Under the pieces are notes generated by a model. It was not told the DNA's origin and ran no database searches. It worked only from the letters and a program-made list of their open reading frames with translations. Positions 8,151 to 16,814 of a stretch of 64,000 nucleotides of DNA are shown here, piece after piece. A program made the position numbers and the translations under genes. Source of the DNA: DASSKP01 sp035695045 (GTDB taxonomy: Bacteria > Actinomycetota > Actinomycetes > JAFAQI01); NCBI GenBank assembly GCA_035695045.1, contig DASSEX010000040.1, positions 1 to 64,000 of the forward strand, written 5' to 3'. Every line of letters starts with the position of its first letter. Position 1 is the stretch's first letter.

Positions 8151-9554
8151 GTGGGCGACATCGCGTATCGCAGTCGGTCGGGACGTGCGGTTCTGGTCGC
8201 GACGATCCTCGGTTCCGGAGTGGCCTTTCTCGACGGCACCGTGGTCAACGTCGCCCTGCCGCACATGGCGCGCAGCTTCAATGCCGGCTTCGCGACGATG
8301 CAGTGGGTGCTCGACTCCTACCTGTTGATGCTCGGCGCGTTCGTGCTCGTCGGCGGCGCGGTGGGCGACGTCCTCGGCCGGCGCAGAGTGTTCCTCGTCG
8401 GCCTCATCGGGTTCGGGGTGGCGAGCGCCGCCTGCGGTGCGGCACCGACCGGTGGCCTTCTCGTCGCGGCGCGTGCCGTGCAGGGACTCGCCGGGGCCCT
8501 GCTCGTACCGGGAAGCCTTGCCCTCATCGCCGCGTCGTTCACGCCGGATGACCGGGACCGTGCGATCGGCACGTGGTCAGGACTCGCCGGCCTGGCCAGT
8601 GCCCTCGGACCGTTCGTCGGCGGGTGGCTGGTCGACGCGGTCTCCTGGCGATGGGTCTTCTACCTGAACCTGCCGCTGATCACGGTCGCGGTCGTCGTCA
8701 CCGCAACAGCGGTGCCGGAGTCACGGGACGTCGCAGCCCGGGGCTGGAGATCACTCGACCTTCCAGGGGCGGGGCTCGTCGCCCTGGCCTTGGGGCTGCT
8801 CGTCGTGCCGTTGATCGAGACCCACCTCGCAACGGCGTTGCGGGTGGGTTCATTCGTCGCCAGCGCACTGGCGGCGGTGGCGTTCGCCCGGGTCGAGCTG
8901 ACCGGCCGCCGGCCGATGGTGCCGCTGCGTCTCGTCCGCGACCGGGTGTTCGTCGTCGCCAACGCGATCACCTTCGTCGTCTACGGAGCACTGGGCGGTG
9001 CCCTTTTCCTCGTCGCGGTGCAGCTGCAGACGGGACTCGGCTACTCCGCCCTCGAGGCCGGCGCGGCGATGGTGCCGCTGACGATCGCCCTGCTGCTGTT
9101 CTCCTCGCGCGTGGGTGCACTCCTGCCGCGGATCGGCGCCCGGCCACTGCTCACCGCCGGCCCGGTCTTGGCCGGTGGCGGGCTCTGCCTGCTCGCCCGA
9201 GCCAGTCCCGGGGCGTCGTACGCCGGTGGCGTCCTGCCCGGCATCCTCGTCTTCTCCGCCGGCATGTGCCTGGTCGTCGCGCCGATCACCTCGACGGCAC
9301 TCGGCGCACTCGACGCAGCCCACGCCGGTCTCGCCAGCGGCGTCAACAACGCCATCGCGCGGGTTGCGTCGCTCCTGGCCGTCGCCGTGCTGCCCGCAGT
9401 GGCCGGTGCAGGCGCCGGAGCGCGCCTCCCGCAACACGGCTTCCAGCTCGCGATGCTCGTCGCAGGCGTGCTGGCCGCGGCCGGTGGCCTCATGGCGTAC
9501 GTCGGACTGCCCCGCATCGGCGGCCCGCCGGCACCGGGTAGCGTCCCTGCGTGA
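8151..9554 (+). CDS. MFS exporter, DHA2 (EmrB/QacA) family
   Basis: 467 residues with about 14 hydrophobic segments. The DHA2 signatures are present: GSGVAFLDGTVVNVALPHM in helix 1 (acidic D in motif D1), GDVLGRRRVF (motif A, between helices 2 and 3), and LVPGSLALIAASF followed by GPFVGGWLVDAVSWRWVFYL (motif C region). These proton-driven transporters usually export drugs, dyes or cell products. GTG start at 8151, 39 bases after the SPFH gene. Its stop overlaps the next start as GTGA, linking it to the LLM oxidoreductase. Confidence 0.9.
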   Translation: MGDIAYRSRSGRAVLVATILGSGVAFLDGTVVNVALPHMARSFNAGFATMQWVLDSYLLMLGAFVLVGGAVGDVLGRRRVFLVGLIGFGVASAACGAAPTGGLLVAARAVQGLAGALLVPGSLALIAASFTPDDRDRAIGTWSGLAGLASALGPFVGGWLVDAVSWRWVFYLNLPLITVAVVVTATAVPESRDVAARGWRSLDLPGAGLVALALGLLVVPLIETHLATALRVGSFVASALAAVAFARVELTGRRPMVPLRLVRDRVFVVANAITFVVYGALGGALFLVAVQLQTGLGYSALEAGAAMVPLTIALLLFSSRVGALLPRIGARPLLTAGPVLAGGGLCLLARASPGASYAGGVLPGILVFSAGMCLVVAPITSTALGALDAAHAGLASGVNNAIARVASLLAVAVLPAVAGAGAGARLPQHGFQLAMLVAGVLAAAGGLMAYVGLPRIGGPPAPGSVPA

Positions 9555-10462
9555 CTTTTCCCGATCAGCTCAAAGCCCGGATCGGACGTGTCGGTGTCTG
9601 GACCGGGCAGCTCGACTTCTCTCCCGCCTCCGTCGTTCGTGACGCCGCCCGCGAGGTGGAGGATCTCGGCTACGGCGCGCTCTGGACCGGCGAGGCCGTC
9701 GGCCGGGAGGTGCTCACCGCGGCACAGCTGCTGCTGACGGCGAGCGACTCCCTGGTCGTCGCCACCGGCATCGCCAACGTCTGGGCGCGTGATGCGCTCG
9801 CGATGGCGGCCGGGCAGCTCGCTATCGGCGAGGCGTTCCCGGGACGCTTCATCCTGGGCATCGGCGTCTCGCACAAGCCATTGCTCGACGTGCGCGGCCA
9901 GGACTACGGCAAGCCGCTCGCCTTCATGCGGGACTACCTCGGCGGCATGGACCACGGGTACGACGTCTACCGCGCGACCCGACCCGAGCCGATGCCGCCG
10001 CGAGTGCTCGCCGCGCTCGGCCCGAAGATGCTCGAGCTCGCAGCCGAACGCGCCGACGGCGCGCACACCTACTTCGTCCCCCCGGAGCACACGGCACGGG
10101 CCCGCGAGACGCTCGGCGCCGGCAAGCTGCTCGCACCCGAGCAGGTGTGCGTCCTGTCGACGGACCCGACGGTCGCGCGAGAGATCGCACGCCGGCACAC
10201 CGCGTCCTACCTGCGCCTCGCCAACTACACCAACAACCTGCGTCGATTCGGCTTCGACGACGAGGACTTCGCCGACGGCGGCAACGACCGGCTGGTCGAC
10301 ACCATCTGCGCGTGGGGCGATGTCGACGCGGTCACGGCGCGCGTGAAAGCACATCTCGACGCCGGCGCGGACCACGTCGCCGTACAGGTGCTCGTCGACG
10401 ACCGGCGCGGCCTCCCGCGCAAGGAGTGGGCCGAGCTCGCGCCGGCACTGCTCTCACTGTGA
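9551..10462 (+). CDS. LLM-class F420-dependent oxidoreductase (TIGR03620-like)
   Basis: 303 residues, a luciferase-like (beta/alpha)8 barrel. The N-terminus GRVGVWTGQLDFSPASVVRDAAREVEDLGYGALWTGE and the internal FPGRFILGIGVSHKPLLD are typical of the actinobacterial TIGR03620 subfamily. Such enzymes usually use coenzyme F420 rather than FMN; the substrate is unknown. GTG start in a 4-base overlap with the exporter gene, and its own TGA overlaps the next GTG start, so the transporter, oxidoreductase and thioesterase are probably made from one message. Confidence 0.85.
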   Translation: MTFPDQLKARIGRVGVWTGQLDFSPASVVRDAAREVEDLGYGALWTGEAVGREVLTAAQLLLTASDSLVVATGIANVWARDALAMAAGQLAIGEAFPGRFILGIGVSHKPLLDVRGQDYGKPLAFMRDYLGGMDHGYDVYRATRPEPMPPRVLAALGPKMLELAAERADGAHTYFVPPEHTARARETLGAGKLLAPEQVCVLSTDPTVAREIARRHTASYLRLANYTNNLRRFGFDDEDFADGGNDRLVDTICAWGDVDAVTARVKAHLDAGADHVAVQVLVDDRRGLPRKEWAELAPALLSL

Positions 10463-11271
10463 GCGGGTTCGAGACGGCCACCGCCGTCCACGGTCGAGAG
10501 GTCAGCGAGTACGACGTCTTCCCGAACCGGCTGCGTTACGACGTCGACCTCGATGCGGGATGGTCGATCGGCGGAAAGCCGAACGGCGGCTACCTGCTCG
10601 CCGTCATCGCCAACGCCGCGCTCGACGGCGTCAAGCGACCGCACGCGCTCGCGACATCCGGCCACTTCCTCCGGCCGCCGTCGGGTGGACCGGCTGAGGT
10701 CCGCGTCGACGTGATGAAAGAGGGCCGCACCGCCTCGACCGCGCGGGCGACGCTGTGGCAGAACGGCAAGGCCTGTCTCGACGCGCTCGTGACCGCGGGC
10801 GAACTGCCGCGCGAAGAGCCGGAGTTCGTCGGGTTCCCGATGCCGGACATGCCCGGTCCCGACGAGTGCCGGGCCCGTCAGCAGGACGACATCGTCGTCG
10901 AGCTTCTCAACCACGTCGACGTGCGGCTCGTCCCGGACACAGTGCCGTTCCACCGAGAACGCGTCGAAGGCGCGGCGCCCGTCATCCGCGGATGGATGCG
11001 CTTTCACGACGGCGCAGATGCAGACGCGCTCGCGCTCCTGCTCGCCGTCGACGTCTGCCCGCCGACGGTGTTCCACCTCGGCCGCATGGGGTGGGCGCCG
11101 ACGGTCGAGCTGACCTGCCTGCTCCGTCGCGAGCCCGCACCCGGGTGGCTGGCGTTCGAGGCGAAGCTCACGATGCTCGCGGGCGGCTGGTTCGACGAGG
11201 AGGCGACGGTGTGGGACAGCACTGGTGCCCTCGTCGCCCAGTCGCGGCAGCTCGCGCTCGTCGGCAAGTGA
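10459..11271 (+). CDS. Thioesterase family protein (double hot-dog acyl-CoA thioesterase type)
   Basis: 270 residues. The first hot-dog domain shows GWSIGGKPNGGYLLAVIANAAL, the long-helix signature of TesB-like actinobacterial thioesterases, followed by HALATSGHFLRPPSGGPAEV. The second half (MRFHDGADADALALLLAVD...PTVFHLGRMGWAPTVELT) repeats the fold. It would hydrolyse an acyl-CoA, chain length unknown. GTG start at 10459 (MSGFETATAV) makes a GTGA overlap with the oxidoreductase stop. The stop TGA shares its last base with the next ATG. Confidence 0.8.
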   Translation: MSGFETATAVHGREVSEYDVFPNRLRYDVDLDAGWSIGGKPNGGYLLAVIANAALDGVKRPHALATSGHFLRPPSGGPAEVRVDVMKEGRTASTARATLWQNGKACLDALVTAGELPREEPEFVGFPMPDMPGPDECRARQQDDIVVELLNHVDVRLVPDTVPFHRERVEGAAPVIRGWMRFHDGADADALALLLAVDVCPPTVFHLGRMGWAPTVELTCLLRREPAPGWLAFEAKLTMLAGGWFDEEATVWDSTGALVAQSRQLALVGK

Positions 11272-11927
11272 TGAGCGACCCCGCTGCCGTTGCCGGTGAG
11301 CCGATGCCTGCCGATCTCCGCAAGGTGTCCGACGCGGCCAAGGGTTTCCTGCCCGCGGACGAGGCGGACGCGCTGTACGACGCCGCGTGGGCGATGGCGC
11401 CGTACGGGCCCTTGCTCGAGGTCGGGACCTACTGCGGGAAGTCCGCCACGTTCCTCGGGGCGGCAGCAAAGCTCCGCGGCGGCGTCGCGGTGACGGTCGA
11501 CCACCACCGGGGCTCGGAGGAGAACCAACCGGGGTGGGAGTGGCACGACCCCGAGCTCGTCGACGCCGCAGTGGGGGTGATCGACACTCTTCCGTTCTTC
11601 CGGCACACGATGCACGCAGCCGGTCTCGAGGACGTCGTCGTCGCCGTCGTGGGCCGCAGCGCCGTCGTGGCGTCGCTGTGGTCGACGCCGCTCGCGTTGC
11701 TGTTCATCGACGGTGGCCACGCAGTCGAGCACTGCATCACGGACTACCGCTGCTGGTCGCCGAAGGTGCAACCGGGAGGCGTGCTCGCGATCCACGACGT
11801 GTTCCCCGATCCGGCGGACGGGGGCGTCGCGCCCTACGAGCACATCTACCTGCCTGCCCTCGACGACGGCTTCGTCGAGGTGCGTCAGGTCGGTTCGCTA
11901 CGGGTGCTCAGGAAGCCCGACAGCTGA
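11271..11927 (+). CDS. Class I SAM-dependent methyltransferase
   Basis: 218 residues. Motif I appears as GPLLEVGTYCGKSATFLGAA near residue 45, the acidic end of strand 2 as VTVDHHRGSEENQPGWEWHD, and a strand-4 motif LALLFIDGGHAVEHCITDY followed by LQPGG-like VQPGGVLAIHDVF. The IDGGH and HD residues resemble the metal-binding catechol O-methyltransferase or cephalosporin hydroxylase branch (Methyltransf_24), so a diol or catechol substrate is possible. ATG at 11271 overlaps the thioesterase stop by one base. Its 3' end overlaps the convergent gene by 30 bases. Confidence 0.8.
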   Translation: MSDPAAVAGEPMPADLRKVSDAAKGFLPADEADALYDAAWAMAPYGPLLEVGTYCGKSATFLGAAAKLRGGVAVTVDHHRGSEENQPGWEWHDPELVDAAVGVIDTLPFFRHTMHAAGLEDVVVAVVGRSAVVASLWSTPLALLFIDGGHAVEHCITDYRCWSPKVQPGGVLAIHDVFPDPADGGVAPYEHIYLPALDDGFVEVRQVGSLRVLRKPDS

Positions 11928-12992
11928 GCCGCAGCCGCACACCGGGTCGGGGATGAGGTCCACACCGGCCGGAAGCCGCTCGGCTCGGAAGATGCCGTTG
12001 CCCGGTGAGGTCCGGGACAGCGCGTCGACGGCGAGGACGACAGCCGCCCCGGTCCAGGTCGAGTGCTCGTCCGGCCAGTTGACCCGCTCCGCGAACTGCC
12101 AGCCCGTCCAGTAGCTGCCGTCGGCCTCGCGAAGATGCTGGACCTCCTCCAGCAGCATGAGCGCTCGGTCGCGGTCGCCGACGGTGTCGAGCGCGAGCAC
12201 CAGCTCGCACGTCTCGGCGCCGGTGACCCATGGCTCGTCGGACACGCACCGCGCGCCGAGTCCGGGGACGACGAAGCCGTCCCACTGTTCGGCCAGCCGG
12301 TCGTGCGCCGCCGCGCCGCGGACCGCACCGCCGAGGACCGGGTAGTACCAGTCCATGGAGTAGCGGCTCTTGTCGAGGAACGCCTCCGGATGCTCCGCAA
12401 CGACGTGGGCCAGTCGGCCGGCCGCGAGCTCCCAGTCCGGCTGTGGCTCACCGACCCAGTCGGCGAGTGCCAGTGCACACCGCAGTGACTGGTACGTCGA
12501 CGACGACCCGGTGAGCAACGCGTCGTCGGTGAGCGAGCCGTCGGCTCCGACGAGCCAGCCGATCTCGCCGCGGTCCGTCTGCCGGCGTACGACGAAGTCA
12601 GCCGCGCGTCGAACCGTCGGCCACATCCGCCAGGCGAACCGGTCGTCGCCGGTGATCAGCAAGTGGTGCCAGACGCCCACAGCGACATACGCGCACTGGT
12701 TGGTCTCCGCGCCGCCGTCGAGAACCGTCCCGCCGGTCACCTTCGCCGGCCACGAGCCATCCGGACGCTGGGTGGTCCGAAGGTAGTCGTAGGCGCGCAC
12801 GGCCGCCTCGGTGAACCCGGTCGCCGACAACGCCATCGCGCACTCGACGTGGTCCCACGGGTCGGTGTGACCACCCGGGAACCACGGGATCGCGCCGGTC
12901 GGCTCCTGGACACGGGCGATGCTCGCGGCGGTGGCCGCGATGTCATCGGCGGTCAGCAGTCCGTCGATCGCGGGCAGGTCAGGCAGCGGCAC
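11898..12992 (-). CDS. Alpha/alpha-barrel protein, prenyltransferase/terpene-cyclase-like repeats
   Basis: 364 residues. Repeated helix-pair blocks with QxxxGxW-like and similar motifs are seen: RTTQRPDGSWPAK, VRRQTDRGEIGW, LREADGSYWTGW, and EPTGAIPWFPGGHTDPWDHV at the N-terminus. Database entries usually call such actinobacterial proteins prenyltransferase or six-hairpin-glycosidase-like; the actual activity is unknown. The C-terminus ends in a Cys pair (PVCGCGSAV). It overlaps the upstream methyltransferase by 14 bases, so it belongs to the leftward glycosyltransferase-methyltransferase operon. Confidence 0.65.
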   Translation of the reverse strand: MPLPDLPAIDGLLTADDIAATAASIARVQEPTGAIPWFPGGHTDPWDHVECAMALSATGFTEAAVRAYDYLRTTQRPDGSWPAKVTGGTVLDGGAETNQCAYVAVGVWHHLLITGDDRFAWRMWPTVRRAADFVVRRQTDRGEIGWLVGADGSLTDDALLTGSSSTYQSLRCALALADWVGEPQPDWELAAGRLAHVVAEHPEAFLDKSRYSMDWYYPVLGGAVRGAAAHDRLAEQWDGFVVPGLGARCVSDEPWVTGAETCELVLALDTVGDRDRALMLLEEVQHLREADGSYWTGWQFAERVNWPDEHSTWTGAAVVLAVDALSRTSPGNGIFRAERLPAGVDLIPDPVCGCGSAVGLPEHP

Positions 12993-13713
12993 TTGCCGCC
13001 TCCGTCTCTGCGATCGGCTTGTCCGCGTAGACGACGAGACTCTTGCCGAGGACGGGGTTGAGCGCCTGCTCCGCCACCCTGGTCAGCCACGGGCGCTTCA
13101 TGATGTCCCACACCAGGACCTGGTGGTAGAGCCGCGACGGCGGGCTCTCCTTGCCGAAGGCGCAGTTGAGCCACCAGTACGGCGCATGCAGAGCGTGCGC
13201 GTGATGCGAGCCACGTGGCTGAAGGCCGGTGTCGCGCAGCCGTTGCTCGAGCTGGTCACCGCGGTAGATCCGGACGTGGCCGCCCGGCACGTCGTGGTAC
13301 TCCCGCGACAGTGCCCAGCAGACCCGCTCCGGCCACCAGCGCGGAACCGTGACGGCGATACGGCCACCGGGGCGCACGACCCGCGCGATCTCCGCCATCG
13401 CGAGATCGTCGTCGGGAATGTGCTCGAGCACCTCGGACGCCATGACCACGTCGAACGACGCGTCGGGGAACGGCAGGGAGAGCAGGTCGGCGCGGACCGA
13501 TCGTGCGACGACGTCGCCCGGGGCCTCTCCTGACGCGGCCATCGCACGGAACATCGCGGTGACCGACGTGACCTCTTCCTCGCTGCGGTCCACAGCGACG
13601 ACGTGCGCGCCACGGCGATAGGCCTCGAACGCGTGCCGCCCGAACCCGCAGCCGAGGTCGAGCACCCGCTCGCCCGCCGCGATCGGGAACTGGGTGAAGT
13701 CGACGGTCAGCAC
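12979..13713 (-). CDS. Class I SAM-dependent methyltransferase
   Basis: 244 residues. Motif I is ERVLDLGCGFGRHAFEAYRR near residue 14, motif II ends HVVAVDRS, and motif III/post-I is FDVVMASEVLEHIPDDDLA followed by RVVRPGGRIAVTVP: a clear UbiE/small-molecule type fold. The GTG at 13713 (VLTVDFTQFP) has GAGGAGG upstream and overlaps the glycosyltransferase stop by 7 bases; the open frame further upstream only shadows that gene. The context suggests methylation of a glycosylated lipid or sugar, which is inference. Confidence 0.85.
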   Translation of the reverse strand: MLTVDFTQFPIAAGERVLDLGCGFGRHAFEAYRRGAHVVAVDRSEEEVTSVTAMFRAMAASGEAPGDVVARSVRADLLSLPFPDASFDVVMASEVLEHIPDDDLAMAEIARVVRPGGRIAVTVPRWWPERVCWALSREYHDVPGGHVRIYRGDQLEQRLRDTGLQPRGSHHAHALHAPYWWLNCAFGKESPPSRLYHQVLVWDIMKRPWLTRVAEQALNPVLGKSLVVYADKPIAETEAASAAA

Positions 13714-14981
13714 GACGCCCTCCTCGCCACCACGTCGGCGTAGACCTCGGCGGTCGCCGCAGCGGTCGCTCGCCAGGTGAAACGGTCCTCGACGCGGCGG
13801 CGGCCGGCAGCACCGAGCGCGCGCCGGCGGGGCTCGTCGTCCAGCAACGCCCCGAGCGCGTCCGCGAGGTCCGACGGGTTGCCGGGCTCGACGAGAACGC
13901 CGCAGTCGCCGACGACCTCGGGCAGCGCGCCGCCGCGCGAGGCGACGAGCGGGGTGCCGCACGCCATCGCCTCGACGGCGGGGATGGAGAAGCCCTCGTA
14001 GAGCGACGGCACGACCGCGGCCTCGGCGGACCCGAACAGCTCGGCGAGTGCGGGGTCCGACAAACCGGTGACGAACCGTACGGCGTCCGAGAGACCGAGC
14101 TCGTCGACAGCCCGCGCGACCGGGCCGTCCGCCTTCGGGCGTCCGACGACGACGAGCTCGACGTCGCGCCCGGTGCGCAGCTTGGCCACCGCGTCGAGCA
14201 GAACGCGCACGCCCTTCATCGGACTGTCCGAGCTCGACACCGCGACGATGCGGCCGGGCACCCTGGGCAGTGTCGGCGGGCGGAACACGTCGGTCTCGAC
14301 ACCGACCGGGATCACCTGCACCGCGCTGCGACGCACACCGAACTCGGTGACGATGTCGTCCGCGGAGCTCTCGGAGACGGTCAGCAACGTCGACATCCGC
14401 CGGGCGACGCGGGCCTGCATGCGGGTGAACGCGTACCAGCGGCGCAACGACATCCGGCGGAGAAGGCTCGCCGCCGCCTCGACCTCGTGCCGCCGGTCGA
14501 TGGTGATCGGGTGATGCACAGTCGCGACCAGCGGCACACCGCCGCGGGTCAGCCGAAGCAGGCCGTACCCGAGCGACTGGTTGTCGTGCACGATGTCGAA
14601 CTCGTCGCGACGTGCCAGCAGCTCGCGAGCCGCGCGCAGCGAGAACGTCAACGGCTCCGGAAAGCCGCCGGTCCACATCGTCGCGACCTCGAGCGCATCC
14701 GTGACGTCGCGCAGCTCCTGCCAGGCCGGCGTACGGAAGGGGTCGTCGTCGCGGTAGAGGTCGAGGCTGGGCAGGGGGCGCAGCGTCAGTGAGCCGGGCG
14801 CGGACCCATCGCCTGCGGGCGCGCGCACGACGTCCAGCTCCGGGTAGGGCTGGCCGCTGAAGACCTCGACGTGGTGGCCGAGCGCTGCGAGCTCACGCGA
14901 CAGGTGGCGGACGTAGACACCCTGACCGCCGCAGTGCGGCTTGCTGCGATAGGACAGCAGGGCGACGCGCAAAGGCCTCAC
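13707..14981 (-). CDS. Glycosyltransferase family 4 protein
   Basis: 424 residues with the GT-B two-domain fold. N-terminal: RVALLSYRSKPHCGGQGVYV with the GG sugar-nucleotide loop, then VPLVATVHHPITIDRR. C-terminal: VSSSDSPMKGVRVLLDA, LVVVGRP, and the nucleotide-sugar-binding EX7E motif EGFSIPAVEAMACGTPLVAS. It would transfer a sugar from an NDP-sugar to an unknown acceptor with retention. GTG start at 14981. First gene of a three-gene leftward operon (glycosyltransferase, methyltransferase, helical-barrel protein), divergent from the PAC2 gene. Confidence 0.88.
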   Translation of the reverse strand: MRPLRVALLSYRSKPHCGGQGVYVRHLSRELAALGHHVEVFSGQPYPELDVVRAPAGDGSAPGSLTLRPLPSLDLYRDDDPFRTPAWQELRDVTDALEVATMWTGGFPEPLTFSLRAARELLARRDEFDIVHDNQSLGYGLLRLTRGGVPLVATVHHPITIDRRHEVEAAASLLRRMSLRRWYAFTRMQARVARRMSTLLTVSESSADDIVTEFGVRRSAVQVIPVGVETDVFRPPTLPRVPGRIVAVSSSDSPMKGVRVLLDAVAKLRTGRDVELVVVGRPKADGPVARAVDELGLSDAVRFVTGLSDPALAELFGSAEAAVVPSLYEGFSIPAVEAMACGTPLVASRGGALPEVVGDCGVLVEPGNPSDLADALGALLDDEPRRRALGAAGRRRVEDRFTWRATAAATAEVYADVVARRASC

Positions 14982-15127
14982 CGGGCAACTCGCACGTGTC
15001 GTCCACCGTTCGGGTCAGGGTGCCGCCGGCGCTGTGGGAGTCGCGCGCGGTGCTCAATAGATGCTAACGATCGAGGTCAGGGCCGGGTTACCGGTGGTTC
15101 GGCCCCCTTTTCCCGGGAGGACGTGCG

Positions 15128-16042
15128 GTGGTCATTCCGCCCGATGAGCTGTTCACGGTCGAGGACGGTCCGCAGCCGCCCGCCGGGCTCGTGCTCGTCG
15201 AGATGCTGGACGGCTTCATCGACGCCGGCGCCGCCCGGCGGCTGGCCCGGGAGCACCTGTTGTCCGCCCCGAGCCAGGTGGTTGCTCGCTTCGACACCGA
15301 CCTGCTGCACGACTACCGGGCCCGGCGCCCGCCGATGGTGTTCGTGGAGAACCACTGGCAGTCCTACGAGGCACCGACGCTCGAGATCCGGCTTCTCCAC
15401 GACGCGCTGGGGGCGCCGTACCTCGTCCTCGCCGGACCGGAGCCGGACGTGATGTGGGAGCGCTTCGCCGCCGCGGTGCAGCTGCTGGTCGAGCGACTCG
15501 GTGTGCGGCTGACGATCGGAACCAACGCCATCCCGATGGGGGTGCCGCACACGCGGCCGGTCGGCATCACCGCCCACGCGTCGCGCCCGGAGCTGCTCGA
15601 GGGCTACCCGCCGTGGGTGGCTTCGGTGCAGGTGCCCGGAAGCGCGGGCCACCTGCTGGAGCATCGGCTCGCCGAGGCAGGACAGGCGTCGATGGGCTTC
15701 GCGGTGCATGTGCCGCACTACCTCGCGCAGGCGGCGTACCCGCCCGCGGCCGAGGCCCTGCTCGCCGCCGTCGCTCGGGCGGGCGGGCTGACCATCTCGC
15801 TCGACGCGCTGGTCGCGGCCGGTCACGAGGCGCAGCAGTCGATCGCCGGACTCGTCGGGCAGTCCGAGGAGCTCGCCGAGCTGGTGCGGACGCTGGAGTC
15901 GCAGTACGACGCCGTCGTCGCGCAACGTCCGGGTGGTGCACTCGGCGCCGCGGGTCCGCTGCCGAGCGCGGAGGAGCTCGGGGCGGAGCTCGAGCGCTTT
16001 CTGGCGGAGCGGTCGAAGGGGCAGGACGACCAGAACGGCTAG
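15128..16042 (+). CDS. PAC2 family (proteasome-assembly-chaperone-like) protein
   Basis: 304 residues. The PAC2 pattern is visible: LVEMLDGFIDAGAARRLARE near the start, PYLVLAGPEPDVMWERFA mid-protein, TNAIPMGVPHTRPVGITAHAS, and MGFAVHVPHYLAQAAYPPAA, a hallmark of actinobacterial PAC2 proteins. The C-terminal 100 residues are helical and charged. Archaeal and eukaryotic relatives help proteasome assembly; the role in actinobacteria is not established. GTG at 15128 preceded by CGGGAGGACGTGC. No proteasome genes are in the window. Confidence 0.85.
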   Translation: MVIPPDELFTVEDGPQPPAGLVLVEMLDGFIDAGAARRLAREHLLSAPSQVVARFDTDLLHDYRARRPPMVFVENHWQSYEAPTLEIRLLHDALGAPYLVLAGPEPDVMWERFAAAVQLLVERLGVRLTIGTNAIPMGVPHTRPVGITAHASRPELLEGYPPWVASVQVPGSAGHLLEHRLAEAGQASMGFAVHVPHYLAQAAYPPAAEALLAAVARAGGLTISLDALVAAGHEAQQSIAGLVGQSEELAELVRTLESQYDAVVAQRPGGALGAAGPLPSAEELGAELERFLAERSKGQDDQNG

Positions 16043-16125
16043 GCCTCGCCGCCTCGGCAGTGAGTAGCCGCAGTTGAGTAGAAGTGCTCTGCCGCCGCTG
16101 CCTTCTGCGGTCGACGCTGTGGCAC

Positions 16126-16476
16126 ATGAGCGACCGACTCGACCACGCCGCCTTCGTCGGCGCCGCCATCGCCGGAGGTGGCGTGCTGGCCGGCCTCCTC
16201 GACTGGGCGACTCGCCCGCCGTGCCCCGAGAACTATGTGCGCCTCATCGACGTCGTACCGATCGCGGCGGTGGTCTGTGCCGCTCTTGCCCTCGTGCTGA
16301 CGTGGCGAGCGGTCCGGACGATGCCATGGGCGCCCAGGCGCAAGGAGGTCCGCGGCGTCACCGTCGTGCTCTCCGCGCTGCTCACGGCTGTCTCGGTGTT
16401 GCCCGCTCTGGTCGCCGTCGCCTCCCTCGTCCAGCACAGCGACGAGTCGGTCGACAGCAGCTGCTGGACGTTCTGA
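16126..16476 (+). CDS. Small three-helix membrane protein, unknown
   Basis: 116 residues from the ATG at 16126 (MSDRLDHAAFVGAAIAGG). Three hydrophobic segments: about 8-28, 42-62 and 78-103. A Cys after the first helix (PPCPENY) and one near the end (SSCWTF) would both face the same side and could form a disulfide. Not recognised as a known family. Codon use is like that of its neighbours. Confidence 0.55.
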   Translation: MSDRLDHAAFVGAAIAGGGVLAGLLDWATRPPCPENYVRLIDVVPIAAVVCAALALVLTWRAVRTMPWAPRRKEVRGVTVVLSALLTAVSVLPALVAVASLVQHSDESVDSSCWTF

Positions 16477-16486
16477 CCAGGTCGCG

Positions 16487-16699
16487 TCAGGCGCTCGGGC
16501 GGCGCTCGACGACCGGCGACCGCGGCTCAGCCGCGTCACCCTGCTCGATGCGACGCAGAGCACGCTCGACGTCGTCCATCTGGCGGAGGTGCTCGGCGAG
16601 GTCGGCGGCCGCGCGTTTGGCGTTACGCGTCGCCGTCCTTGGATCCAAGGTTCGATCGACGAAGAAGACCAGACCGCGCAGCGGCAGGGGAAGAGGCAT
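16487..16699 (-). CDS. Small charged helical protein, unknown
   Basis: 70 residues, beginning MPLPLPLRGLVFFVDRTLD and continuing as a charged helix (AKRAAADLAEHLRQMDDVERALRRIEQ) with coiled-coil character. G/C at third positions is high, supporting a real gene. The N-terminus could be a short amphipathic membrane anchor. No family recognised. It converges with the membrane protein gene 10 bases away. Confidence 0.45.
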   Translation of the reverse strand: MPLPLPLRGLVFFVDRTLDPRTATRNAKRAAADLAEHLRQMDDVERALRRIEQGDAAEPRSPVVERRPSA

Positions 16700-16814
16700 G
16701 GTCGCCTCGGCTTTCTGCTAAGCCGGTACCGACTCGAACAGAGTGCACCTGCTTGGGAGTCGTGTCCACCCACGCCGGATCTCTCCGGCATGGGCCGACG
16801 CTCGCCGCGTCAAC

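Noticed and set aside
12979..14676. One long methyltransferase fused to an upstream region
   Set aside because: The frame above 13713 overlaps the glycosyltransferase gene and is Arg/Ala-rich shadow sequence; GTG 13713 has a good ribosome binding site.
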